From Mycobacterium attenuatum (lineage in GTDB: Bacteria > Actinomycetota > Actinomycetes > Mycobacteriales > Mycobacteriaceae): a DNA stretch of 41,671 nt. The notes under the pieces are model-generated. The model was not told the DNA's origin, did no database searches, and worked only from the letters and a program-made list of their open reading frames with translations. Numbering within the stretch: position 1 is the stretch's first letter; the number at the start of each line of letters is the position of its first letter. Where the stretch lies: the NCBI RefSeq assembly GCF_900566085.1, contig NZ_UPHT01000020.1, positions 1 through 41,671 on the forward strand, given 5' to 3'. The position numbers were made by a program, and so were the translations under genes. Positions 1 to 9,200 of the stretch are shown piece after piece.

Positions 1-346
1 CGTCTTCGGCGCCACCCATCCCACCGACTCCGCCGGTCCCGCCGCTCCCCCAGAGTCCGGCGGCGGCGCCGCCGCTGCCCCCGGCCCCGCCGGATCCGCC
101 TATGTTGCCGGGTCCGGCGTTGGCCACTCCGGCCCCGCCGGTTCCGCCGGCTCCACCATTGCCGAACAGCCACCCGCCGGTGCCGCCGTTACCTCCCGGT
201 GCGCCTAAGCCTCCGGTCGCGCCGGCGCCGCCGGTGCCGATCAGCCCGGCGGGTCCGCCGTTGCCGCCCGCCTGGCCCGACGCGCCCGGCGCGCCGTTGC
301 CGCCGTTGCCGAACAGGATGCCGCCGGCTCCGCCGTTACCGCCGGG
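1..346 (-). repeat. PGRS GC-rich repeat region
   Basis: From about residue 125 of the PE_PGRS protein the DNA becomes a run of degenerate GGCGG/CCGCC-based triplet blocks encoding Gly-Gly-X with Gly-Asn-Gly-Gly and Gly-Ala-Gly-Gly units. This is the polymorphic GC-rich sequence. Such tracts recombine and are prone to misassembly, so the precise repeat count should be treated with caution. Confidence 0.9.
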
Positions 347-718
347 CATCGTCGCGTTGGCTCCGTCGCCGATCAGCGGGCGGCCCAACAGCGCCCGGGT
401 CGGCGCATTGATCGCGTCTAGCAGCATCTGCTGGACGTTGGCGGCCTCGGCGCTGGCATAGGACGCGGCTCCGGCGTTCAGTGTCTTAACAAACTCGTCG
501 TGAAACGCGGCCATCTGGGCGCTCAGCTTTTGATACTGCTGCCCGTATGTACCGAATAGCGTCGCGACCGCGGCCGACACCTGATCGGCGCCGGCGGCCA
601 GCACTCTGGTGGTCGGGGCGGCCGCCATCGAGTTGGCGAGACCGATTGTCGAGCCGATTTTGCTCAGATCCGTTGCTGCCGAGGCTACTTCAGCCGCCGA
701 CATGATCACAAAGGACAT
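1..718 (-). CDS. PE_PGRS family protein (3' end outside window)
   Basis: The minus-strand frame begins [18 protein letters not shown], the classic start of a PE domain. Residues 1 to about 100 form the helical PE domain. It contains the YxxxE secretion signal (Tyr87, Glu91) that type VII (ESX-5) substrates carry. [10 protein letters not shown] linker follows at about 112-120, then Gly-Gly-Asn/Gly-Gly-Ala repeats run off the window at base 1. Known for the family: surface or secreted proteins of slow-growing mycobacteria; the role of this member cannot be told from sequence. It is transcribed away from the PAS-ANTAR gene at 863, with about 144 bases between the two starts. Only 239 codons are visible. 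Confidence 0.93.
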   Translation of the reverse strand, partial: MSFVIMSAAEVASAATDLSKIGSTIGLANSMAAAPTTRVLAAGADQVSAAVATLFGTYGQQYQKLSAQMAAFHDEFVKTLNAGAASYASAEAANVQQMLLDAINAPTRALLGRPLIGDGANATMPGGNGGAGGILFGNGGNGAPGASGQAGGNGGPAGLIGTGGAGATGGLGAPGGNGGTGGWLFGNGGAGGTGGAGVANAGPGNIGGSGGAGGSGGAAAGLWGSGGTGGVGGMGGAED

Positions 719-862
719 GATGTGCTCCCGTCAGGCCTGAATAGCCTACCGCCGCTTGATCGCCGGATTTGGCGTTTCACAGATGACGCTGGCTGCCGCG
801 CAGCTCGGCAGCGCGATGCAGGGGCGTCTGGATCGTGCTGGCCGGTCGGCGCGCGAAGTGGG

Positions 863-1558
863 ATGATTTCAAACGTGCACCTGCCCGACTGCCGTGACCA
901 TCCGACCGGTGCCGCACTGCCCGCCGCGGCCAGTAAGTACTTGAACGTCGGCAGTTTTCGATTCTGGTTTGTCGGTCAACGCTGGGAGTGGTCCGATGAG
1001 GTAGCAAGAATGCATGGCTACGAACCCGGATCGGTTGCGCCGACGACGAAGCTGCTGCTGTCGCACAAACATCCCGACGACCGCGCTCATGTCCAGGACC
1101 TGCTCGACTACGCGCTGCGCTCGGGAGGGTCCTTTTCCAGCCGCCATCGTTTCGTCGACACCGGCGGCAGGGTGCACGACGCGATCGTGGTCGCCGACCG
1201 CATGCTCGATGATTCGGGTGCGGTGCTGGGCACCGCCGGCTACTACATCGACCTCACCGACACCTTCGACGAAGCGCGGCAAGAAGTGCTCGACGAGGCA
1301 CTGCCCGACCTGTTCGAAAACCGCGCGGCGATCGAACAGGCCAAGGGTGTACTGATGGCCGTGTACCGGGTCAGCCCCGAGCAGGCGTTCCGCGTCCTGC
1401 AGTGGCGGTCGCAAGAGACCAATACCAAGGTGCGCGCACTGGCAAAGCAGTTGGTCGCCGAAGTCGCCACCTTGCCGGCCCCGTCGGCGACGGTTCAAAG
1501 CCAGTTCGACCATCTGTTGCTGACGGTGCATGAACGTATCCCCACCGGAGCGGGTTAG
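863..1558 (+). CDS. PAS-ANTAR domain regulator
   Basis: 231 residues. Residues about 30-130 read as a PAS_3-type sensor fold (WEWSDEVARMHGYEPGS, HPDDR, GTAGYYIDLTD). Residues about 145-200 are an ANTAR domain (RAAIEQAKGVLMAVYRVSPEQAF, then NTKVRALAKQLVAEV). ANTAR domains bind RNA hairpins and act as transcription antiterminators, so the likely role is a sensor-controlled antiterminator. Its input ligand is unknown. The start is taken at ATG 863, with GAAG five bases upstream. The frame is open back to 722 but that stretch lacks family-like sequence. It is the first gene of a cluster with a STAS protein and a large kinase-phosphatase, suggesting that all three share a stress-signalling pathway. 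Confidence 0.85.
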   Translation: MISNVHLPDCRDHPTGAALPAAASKYLNVGSFRFWFVGQRWEWSDEVARMHGYEPGSVAPTTKLLLSHKHPDDRAHVQDLLDYALRSGGSFSSRHRFVDTGGRVHDAIVVADRMLDDSGAVLGTAGYYIDLTDTFDEARQEVLDEALPDLFENRAAIEQAKGVLMAVYRVSPEQAFRVLQWRSQETNTKVRALAKQLVAEVATLPAPSATVQSQFDHLLLTVHERIPTGAG

Positions 1559-1651
1559 GCTGTAGCAATCTAGGACGGCGCAGGCGTGGGTCGGGCGCCC
1601 CGCCCAGTTAGTTACCGGGATTCGACATATTTGCGGGCGGAGTAGAAGGCC

Positions 1652-2032
1652 ATGGACCTGCTGTCGGTCGAGTGTGAGGTTCGCCAGGACGCCGTTGTCG
1701 TGCGTGCCGAGGGCGATATCGACTCGACCACCGTCGACGAACTCACCGCACACCTGACCACGGCCCTGCGGGTGGCTGCCACCCACCCGGCCCGCCTGCT
1801 CGTCATCGATTTGCAGGCGGTGACCTTCTTCGGCAGTGCGGGATTGAACGCGGTGCTGGATTGCCACGAGCAGGGCACCGCCGCCGGGACTTCGGTCCGG
1901 CTGGTCGCCGGCCACGGCCAGGTCATCCAGCCGATCGAGGTCACCGAGCTGGACCGCATTCTCGAGATCTATCCGACCCTGTCGCAGGCACTGCAGGCGG
2001 CCCGACCCAAGGATTCCGAACAGGCGCGATGA
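1652..2032 (+). CDS. STAS-domain protein, anti-sigma factor antagonist type
   Basis: 126 residues, almost entirely one STAS domain: VVVRAEGDIDSTTVDEL near the start and LLVIDLQAVTFFGSAGLN around residues 49-66. Ser62 lies where RsbV/SpoIIAA proteins are phosphorylated by their partner anti-sigma kinase and dephosphorylated by a PP2C phosphatase. The stop TGA overlaps the ATG of the following gene (ATGA), so the two are translationally coupled. The next gene carries both a PP2C-type phosphatase domain and an RsbW-like ATPase domain, the two enzyme activities that normally control such a protein. Its sigma factor or other final target is not visible in the window. Confidence 0.9.
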   Translation: MDLLSVECEVRQDAVVVRAEGDIDSTTVDELTAHLTTALRVAATHPARLLVIDLQAVTFFGSAGLNAVLDCHEQGTAAGTSVRLVAGHGQVIQPIEVTELDRILEIYPTLSQALQAARPKDSEQAR

Positions 2033-5000
2033 GCGAGCCGACGCCGCCCAGCACATTCGGTACGCGGGAGCTACCCGATGACCTGGCGGCCGCGGTCGCG
2101 CTGGGCGCAGAGATGGGCCGGTGTTTCGCCGAATTCAATTGGGCAGCACACCCGCTCGGGCCGCCCGCCGACTGGTCGCCCGAGATTCGGACGGCGGTGG
2201 CGGTGGCGTTGACGTCGCGGTTCCCCATCGTGTTGTGGCTGGGACCGACGGATCTGTTCTTGATGTACAACGACGCCTATGCGCACATCCTCGGCGACAA
2301 GCATCCGGCGGCACTGGGTGCGCCCGGCAAGCAGGTATGGCCCGAGATCTGGACAGCGATCGGACCGATGCTCGGCGGCGTCGTGGACACCGGCGAAGCC
2401 ACCTGGTCGGATGACTTGATGTTGCCGCTGGTGACCGCGGGCAAGCCGCGGGAGCGCTACTTCACGTTCACTTACAGCCCGATCATCGGCGGCCACGGCG
2501 CCGTCACGGCCGTCTTCTGCGCCGTCATGGAAACCACCCAGCGAGTGCTCAGTGAGCGCCGCCTGCACCTGCTCAATGCCGTGGCGTCGGCGACCATGGA
2601 GACCCGCACCATCGACGACGCGGTAAGCGCAGCCGTCACCGCCAGCGCCGGCCAGCCCGAAGATCTGCCGTTCATCGCGGTCTACGTGCGCGACGAGCTC
2701 AACCCCGACCGGGATGGCGCCACGCTGCGTGGTGCCACCCCGTCGATGCGGTCGGTGCTGCCGCGCAACCTGGCGCACCTCACGAATTGGGACGCGGCAT
2801 TGCCATCGCGGGAGACGGCGCACGTGGTCGACCGCCTTGACGAGCTGATGCCCGGGATCGACCGAATTTTCACCCAGGACTGCCCGAGGCAGGCGCTGGT
2901 GTTGCCGCTCAGCGAGAACGCGACCCCCGGGGCGCTGGTGGTGGGGGCGAATCCGCTGCGTCCGCTGGACCCCCTGTACCGCAGCTTTTGCCAGCTGCTC
3001 GCTGACCAGCTATCGGCGGCGTTGGCGGCCGCGCGCTCCTACGAGCAGCAGCGGCGGCGCGCTGATGCGCTGGCCGAACTGGATCGGGCGAAGACCGCCT
3101 TTTTGACCAACGTCAGCCACGAGTTCCGAACGCCACTGACGCTGCTGCTCGGCCCGATCGACGACGCGCTGTCCGACGCCGCAACCGGCACCGTCCTGAC
3201 CGAACGGCTGACCACCGCACGGCGTAATGCGCGGCGGCTGCTGCGGATGGTGGACTCATTGCTGGATTTCTCCCGCATCGAAGCAGGCCGCGCGAACGCG
3301 AAGCTGGCATGCACCGACGTGGGCGCGTTGACCTCCGATATCGCCTCCTCGTTCAGCGAGCTGTGCGGGCGCGCCGGCCTTGATCTGGTGCTGGACTGTC
3401 AGCCGGTGCTGGCCGACGTCGACCCGGACATGTGGGAGACGATCGTGCTGAACCTGCTGTCCAACGCGGTCAAATACACGTTGACCGGGTCGATCACCGT
3501 CGAGGTGCGCAGCGAAGATACACATTGCCGAATTGCGGTGCGCGACACCGGAGTCGGGATTGCCGAACACGAGCTAGGCCGGTTGTTCGAGCGCTTCTAC
3601 CGGGCCGAAAACGCCAGCGGGCGCAGCGCGGAGGGCACCGGCATCGGCCTGTCCCTGGTGCGCGGCCTGGTCGAACTGCACCGCGGAACGGTGCACATCG
3701 ACAGCGAGGCGGATCGCGGAACCACGGTGACCATCCGGCTTCCCAGGTCGCTGGGCGAGGCAGCGGTCGACCCGTCGCCCGCCCGGCTCAAGGACGGCAG
3801 CAATCCCTACGTGGAGGAGGCCAGCCAGTGGTTGGGATCTGGCACACCGCGTGCCGAACTCACCCGTGACCAGGCCCGCCAGTTGGTGTTGATCGTCGAC
3901 GACAACGCCGACATGCGTGCCTACCTGGACCGGGTGTTGTCGCCGCACTGGGAGACGGTGCTGGTCGCCGACGGCCAGGCGGCACTGAATGCCAGCCGGC
4001 AGGTGCACCCGGATGTGATCGTGACCGATGTGATGATGCCGGCCATGGACGGTTTCGAGTTCGTCGCGGCCGTTCGCAATGATCCGGTTCTGGTGGCCAC
4101 GCCGGTGATCATGTTGTCGGCCAGGGCCGGCGCCGAGGCCGTCAGCGAAGGCCTTGCCGGCGGCGCCGACGACTACCTGCCCAAGCCGTTCCGCTCCCAG
4201 GAACTCGTCGAACGGGTGAAGTCTCGGCTGGCCGCCGTCGCCCGCGAGCGCAGCCGGCAGGGGCTTGCGGTGGATCTGGCCGAGCTTGACGCTGCGCTGC
4301 AGGCCACGGACTCGGTGGGCGGAATACTGGCCGCCGTGCTGGACTCCCGATTCGGCTCGGGTGCCGCGGCGGTCGGGATCGGTGTCGTCGACGGCGAATA
4401 TGCCCGCTTCGAATACGCCGGGGATCTTCCCGCCGAAATTCGCGACCGCTACCACGTTGTCGCGCTGAACAGCCCCCTGGTTGGACCCGACGTCATCCGC
4501 CGCGGGGCGCCGATGGTGGTCAGTGACACCCTGGCGCTCCCGGCGCGCTACCAACATGCCGTGCAGGACACCGCGGCCAAGGTTCGCGCTTGTGTCGCCC
4601 ACCCGTTGCGCGGTCGCACCGGCCGCGTCGTCGGAGCGATGATTCTGCTCTGGCCCGCGCCGCGCCAGTTCGACGCCGCCGAGCTCGACATGTTCACCCG
4701 GATAGCCGAAATCACCCAATCCGCACTGGACCGGGTCCTGCTCAGAGCCCAGGAACACCGCATTGCCGTCTCATTCCAGGAGCACCTCCTCGACCTGAAC
4801 CGGGGGTCGACGGCTGCCGTGGTGGCGGCGGTGTACCAGCCGGCGGGTGAAGCGATGCGGGTCGGCGGCGACTGGTATTCGGTGTCGCCGTTGGATGGTG
4901 GCGGCTTGATCGGGATATCGGTGGGGGATGTCGTCGGGCACGGTCTACCCGCCGCGATAGTGATGAGCCGGCTGCGCGCCGCCGTGTCGGCCTTCGCGCT

Positions 5001-5892
5001 GACGTCGGCCGAGCCCTCCGATGTGCTGGCCGCGCTGGACAAATATGCGGCGACCGTCGCCGGGGCCCGTTGTGCCACCGTTGCCTACGCCGTCATCGAC
5101 GCCAGACCAGATGCCGGACCAGATGCCCGGGGCGCCATGAGATACATGTGTGCCGGGCATCCCTATCCGCTGCTGGTCTCGGCCGACGGTCGCCCGGTCT
5201 ACCTCAAGTCGGGCCGGCGTCCCCCGGTGGCCAGTTGGCCAGAAAGCTGCGCCGCGGTCACCGCACACGCCGACCTGCCCGCGGGAAGCTTGATCCTGCT
5301 CTATACCGACGGATTGATCGAACGGGCCGGGGAGACGCTCGACCAGGGATTCGCCCGGCTGCAAACCGCCGCCGCAGCGTGCAGCGGGCTGCCTGTCGAC
5401 GCGGTGTGCACCGAACTGTTGCAGCGCATGTGCCCGCCCGAGGGCTACCGCGACGACGTCGTGGTGCTGGCGCTGCGTCCCAGCCACACGGGTCCGCGCA
5501 GTTTCGCCACCGTGGTGCCCGCGGTGCCGGCGGAGATCCCGGCCGCTCGGGGGCGGCTGCGGGATTGGCTGGCGACCATCGACATCGCACCGGCGGGTCG
5601 TGACAAGATCCTGCTGGCCACCGGAGAAGCGGTGACCAACGCAATCGAACACGGCAGCGGCTGCGACGCCCGCAAAACCGTCTCCATCGAGGCATTCCTG
5701 CACCGGGACCGGGTTGCCGTCACGGTCAGCGACTCCGGCCGGTGGGCGGGCGATTCCTCGGCCAGCCTGCGCAGCCACCGGCGGGGACGCGGCCTCACCT
5801 TGATGAGCGGGCTCGCTGACCGGGTCGACACCGTGCGCACCGCCGGCGGAACTCGGGTCGCGCTGCAGTTCGACAGCGCCACCGGGGCCTGA
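2029..5892 (+). CDS. Hybrid histidine kinase - receiver - GAF - SpoIIE phosphatase - RsbW-like ATPase fusion
   Basis: 1287 residues with no membrane segment seen. Order: PAS-like sensor (about 30-170), GAF-like region (about 175-340), HisKA with NVSHEFRTPL (His364), HATPase_c with N box LLSNAVKY and DTGVGI/GTGIGL boxes (about 450-575), receiver with Asp624/Asp625, phospho-acceptor Asp667 and Lys719, second GAF-like region (about 745-900), PP2C/SpoIIE phosphatase with metal-binding Asp948, Asp967, Asp1094 and Asp1142/1143, and a C-terminal RsbW-like HATPase_c (Asn1204, Asp1235, RGRGL). It therefore joins a two-component relay to both arms of a partner-switching module. The start overlaps the STAS gene stop (ATGA). 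The STAS protein is the obvious substrate of both C-terminal domains; that is inference from position and domain logic. Confidence 0.92.
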   Translation: MSEPTPPSTFGTRELPDDLAAAVALGAEMGRCFAEFNWAAHPLGPPADWSPEIRTAVAVALTSRFPIVLWLGPTDLFLMYNDAYAHILGDKHPAALGAPGKQVWPEIWTAIGPMLGGVVDTGEATWSDDLMLPLVTAGKPRERYFTFTYSPIIGGHGAVTAVFCAVMETTQRVLSERRLHLLNAVASATMETRTIDDAVSAAVTASAGQPEDLPFIAVYVRDELNPDRDGATLRGATPSMRSVLPRNLAHLTNWDAALPSRETAHVVDRLDELMPGIDRIFTQDCPRQALVLPLSENATPGALVVGANPLRPLDPLYRSFCQLLADQLSAALAAARSYEQQRRRADALAELDRAKTAFLTNVSHEFRTPLTLLLGPIDDALSDAATGTVLTERLTTARRNARRLLRMVDSLLDFSRIEAGRANAKLACTDVGALTSDIASSFSELCGRAGLDLVLDCQPVLADVDPDMWETIVLNLLSNAVKYTLTGSITVEVRSEDTHCRIAVRDTGVGIAEHELGRLFERFYRAENASGRSAEGTGIGLSLVRGLVELHRGTVHIDSEADRGTTVTIRLPRSLGEAAVDPSPARLKDGSNPYVEEASQWLGSGTPRAELTRDQARQLVLIVDDNADMRAYLDRVLSPHWETVLVADGQAALNASRQVHPDVIVTDVMMPAMDGFEFVAAVRNDPVLVATPVIMLSARAGAEAVSEGLAGGADDYLPKPFRSQELVERVKSRLAAVARERSRQGLAVDLAELDAALQATDSVGGILAAVLDSRFGSGAAAVGIGVVDGEYARFEYAGDLPAEIRDRYHVVALNSPLVGPDVIRRGAPMVVSDTLALPARYQHAVQDTAAKVRACVAHPLRGRTGRVVGAMILLWPAPRQFDAAELDMFTRIAEITQSALDRVLLRAQEHRIAVSFQEHLLDLNRGSTAAVVAAVYQPAGEAMRVGGDWYSVSPLDGGGLIGISVGDVVGHGLPAAIVMSRLRAAVSAFALTSAEPSDVLAALDKYAATVAGARCATVAYAVIDARPDAGPDARGAMRYMCAGHPYPLLVSADGRPVYLKSGRRPPVASWPESCAAVTAHADLPAGSLILLYTDGLIERAGETLDQGFARLQTAAAACSGLPVDAVCTELLQRMCPPEGYRDDVVVLALRPSHTGPRSFATVVPAVPAEIPAARGRLRDWLATIDIAPAGRDKILLATGEAVTNAIEHGSGCDARKTVSIEAFLHRDRVAVTVSDSGRWAGDSSASLRSHRRGRGLTLMSGLADRVDTVRTAGGTRVALQFDSATGA

Positions 5893-5900
5893 CTGGACTG

Positions 5901-5933
5901 GGCCTACTAGGGGCCTACTAGGGGCCTACTAGG
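5901..5933. repeat. Three perfect tandem copies of an 11-bp unit
   Basis: GGCCTACTAGG occurs three times head to tail (5901-5911, 5912-5922, 5923-5933) between two convergent genes. The last copy contains the stop codon of the minus-strand gene ending at 5929. No U-tract hairpin is formed, so it is not a clear terminator. It may be a variable-number repeat. Confidence 0.9.
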
Positions 5934-6204
5934 CCTCTTCCATCGCCTCGCCGAGCTCTTCCAGGAGCCGGTTGTGATGATTGCTCGCCAGGACGTGGCC
6001 CGTGGCGATCACCAACGCGACCGGCCAGTCGATGAGTTCCAGGGCAGCCAGCGCGGCCAAGCCGCCGTAGTAGGCCAGCTGCTCGGGCCGGGGCACTTCT
6101 AGTTGTCCTACCAGCGGAAGATTAACCACGAAGGTCTCGCCCTCTCTGATCTTCTTGACGGCTTCGCGCTGCGAGGTTCCGCGACGAGCCTTCTTTTCTA
6201 CCAT
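5929..6204 (-). CDS. Conserved hypothetical protein (Rv0424c-like)
   Basis: 91 residues beginning MVEKKARRGTSQREAVKKI. A basic N-terminus leads to a central segment (LEVPRPEQLAYYGGLAALAALELIDWPVALVI) with one or two hydrophobic stretches, and an acidic C-terminus ends ELGEAMEEA. It matches in length and sequence what I remember of M. tuberculosis Rv0424c, which has no known function. Two adjacent ATG codons exist (6207 and 6204). The AAAGG at 6215-6211 is only three bases from the first but six from the second, so 6204 is chosen. It lies 49 bases downstream of ctpH on the same strand and is probably co-transcribed. The hydrophobic segment suggests membrane association. Confidence 0.85.
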   Translation of the reverse strand: MVEKKARRGTSQREAVKKIREGETFVVNLPLVGQLEVPRPEQLAYYGGLAALAALELIDWPVALVIATGHVLASNHHNRLLEELGEAMEEA

Positions 6205-6210
6205 CATTTG

Positions 6211-6215
6211 CCTTT
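6211..6215 (-). promoter_or_regulatory. Ribosome binding site that decides the Rv0424c-like start
   Basis: AAAGG on the minus strand. Its spacing is six bases to the ATG at 6204 and three bases to the ATG at 6207, which favours the downstream ATG. Confidence 0.5.
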
Positions 6216-6253
6216 CAGTAACGAAGGGTTTGCCGCCGGGCAGTGTCGTAGGG

Positions 6254-9200
6254 TCACCGTCGGGAGTATGTCGACGACCGACGCCCTGGCCGATCCGCTG
6301 GTTTCGTCGATCGCCGCGGTGCTGAGCGTGCCGTTGCGGGAGCTTTACGCGCTGCTGTGGCGTGTTGGGGTCGTGGAGATCGTGGATCGGAAGCCGGCAG
6401 CGCGCCCGCTGGATCCGGTTCGGCATCCGTACTGTCCAGAATGCGGTTCAGAACGGCCATCGCGGCGGTCGCGGCGGCGGCCGAACCCAGGCCCTGCGCC
6501 CACCCGACCGGGCCGAGCGGGGTGCAGCCGAGCAGTTGGCTGACAAGGGGAATGCTGATCAGGGTTCCCATCGCGGCCAATGAGCCCAGCGCGGTAACCA
6601 CGACCAGCCAGTCGTGCGAGTCCAGCAGGGTTTGACCCAGCTGCGCCGCGACCAGTGCGACAAGTCCCACCGTCGATGCACGCCGCGGCAGGCCGGTGAA
6701 CCTCGCCATGGTCCACGCCGCGGTGGCTGCCGCAGCGGTGGTGGCCCCGCGGACCCCTACCGCCTGCCACAGCGCCCGTTGATCGGGGCCGCGGGCGTCC
6801 AGGCTGGTCTGGCCACGTGGCTTGCTGACCGCCAGCGCCGCGGCGGGCAACGCATCTGTCAGCATGTTCACCAGCAGCAACTGCCTGGTATTCAACGGCG
6901 ACGTTCCGCTGATCGCGCTGCCGATGATGGCGAACGCCACCTCTCCGGCGTTGCCGCCCAGCAGCACCGACACCGCCGCCTGCACCCGCTGCCACAGTTG
7001 ACGACCCTCCAGGATGGCGGGCAGCAGCGATTCGATGCGGCCGTCGATCAGCACCATGTCGGCGGCGACCCGCGCGGGGTCACTACCGTGCGAGACGACA
7101 CCGATGCCCACGGTGGCGGCCCGGATCGCGGCGGCGTCGTTGGAGCCGTCGCCGACCATCGCGCAGACCCGCCCGCTGCGCTCCAGCGTCTGCACGATCT
7201 GCACCTTGTTCTCCGGGGTCATCCGGGCGAAGATGGTCCGCTCGGCCACCGCCTTTTCTTGATCCTTGCGTGACAACGCATCCCACTGCGCACCGCTGAT
7301 GATCTGGTCACTGGTCACCGACATACCGAGTTCTTGGGCGATCGCGGCGGCGGTGATCGGGTGATCGCCGGTGATCAGACGCACGTCGAGCCCGTGCTCG
7401 TGCAGGTCGGCGAGCAGTTGGGCGGCCGGGCCTCGGGGCGTGTCCGACAGCCCGAGGAAGCCCACCAGAGACAAGCCGTCGTGACAGAACTGGGCGATGT
7501 CGTCGGGGTCGTCCAGAACCGAGCGAGCCTGTTGCGGGTCGAGTTGGCGGCGCGCGACGGCGATCACCCGCAACCCGTCGGCGGCCAGCCCGGAGACCAT
7601 CCGGTCCATCTCGGAGCCGTCCGCGCCGCAGGCCGCCAACACCACCTCGGGCGCACCTTTGACGGTCAGCTCGGTGCCCGACACCGAGGCCGAAAACGCC
7701 CGCCCGGAGCGGAACGGCAGGTGAGCATCCGGCGGGTCCCCATTGCCGGCCAGTTCGGACGGCGCCGCCGCCACGATGGCGACATCGGTGGCGTGCACTT
7801 GCGGGCCGCCGTTGGTGGCGGGAGCGGCGTGCACGGCGCAGCGCAGCACCTCGTCGGCGCTGCACCCCCGCGCCGGCCGCACCTTGGCCACCCGCAAGCG
7901 GTTTTCGCTCAGCGTCCCGGTCTTGTCGAAGCAGACCATGTCCACCCGGCCAAGCGCCTCCACCGACCGCGGGATGCGCACCAGCGCGCCGAACTGCGTC
8001 AGCCGTCGCGCCGAGGCTTGCTGCGCCAGCGTCGCGACCAATGGCATGCCTTCCGGAACCGCGGCGACGGTGACGGCGATGCCGCTGGCCACCGCCTGGC
8101 GCAGGCCCTGACGGCGCAGCAGCCCCAGCCCGGTGACCACCGCGCCGCCGGTCATGCTGACCGGCCAGGCCCGGTTGGTGAGCTGACTCAGCTGGTGCTG
8201 CAGGCCGACAGTGGACAGGTCGCCGGACACCAGCTCGGCAGCGCGCCGTTCCTGGGTGTCGGCCCCGACGGCGGTCACCACCGCAACCGCGGTGCCCGCG
8301 ACGACGGTGGTGCCGGCGTACAACATGCAGCGGCGCTCGGCCAGGTCCGCCCCAGGGGTGGCTTCGACCTGTTTGGTTACCGACAGCGACTCGCCGGTAA
8401 GCGCGGATTCGTCGACCTCGACGTCGACCTCCTCGATCACCCGGGCGTCGGCGGGGACCACCTCGTGGGTGCGGACCTCGATGACATCGCCGGGCTGCAA
8501 CTGCTCGGCGATGACGTCGCGATACCCGCGTTGCCCGCCCGGACCGGTCACCACCTTCCTGGCCGGCGGAATCTGCAGTGCCAATAGACGATTCAGTCGG
8601 CTCTCGGCACGCAACCGCTGGGTCGCTGCAAGTACGGAGTTGCCGGTCAGCACCGAGCCGACCATCACCGCGTCGACGGGCGACCCCAGCACCGCGCTGG
8701 CGGTGGCGCCCAGCGCCAGCATGGGGGTCAGCGGATCGGACAGTTCCGCCCGCACCGCACCCAGGAACTGACCGACCGCCTGCGCGGGCCCCACGGTCAT
8801 CCGGGCACCGCGCTTTGCCGTGTGAATGCCACCGGCGATGGCGCGGGTGGCCAGCGTCGAGTGCTCCGTTGCCGGCTGCGCGGGGTCATCCGGCGACGGC
8901 AGTAGCTTACAGACCTGCTCGGCAGACATCGCGTGCCACTCGTGGAAGGCGGCCGGGCGCGGCGCTTGCGCGCCGATAATCTTGCGCGCCAACAGATATC
9001 CCGACAGCATTCCGGCCGCCGCGCCGGTGGTCACTGGCCCGGGGCCCAGGCCGCGAACACCGGGCAGCATCAGTAAGGCGCCCAAAGCCGATGCACCGCC
9101 GGAGATTTCGATGCCACGCCGGCGCGCTTCCCGGGCCGCGGGAATGGCGCTCATCATCCGCCAGGCCGCCGCAAGGTCGGGCAGCAACACGTGGGCATGC

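Noticed and set aside
1..346. Repeat array or mobile-element end
   Set aside because: It is the PGRS coding repeat of a PE_PGRS gene in an open frame.
1593..1605. Possible ANTAR-target hairpin GGGCG-CCC-CGCCC before the STAS gene
   Set aside because: Only one short stem with a three-base loop; ANTAR targets are paired hexaloop hairpins.
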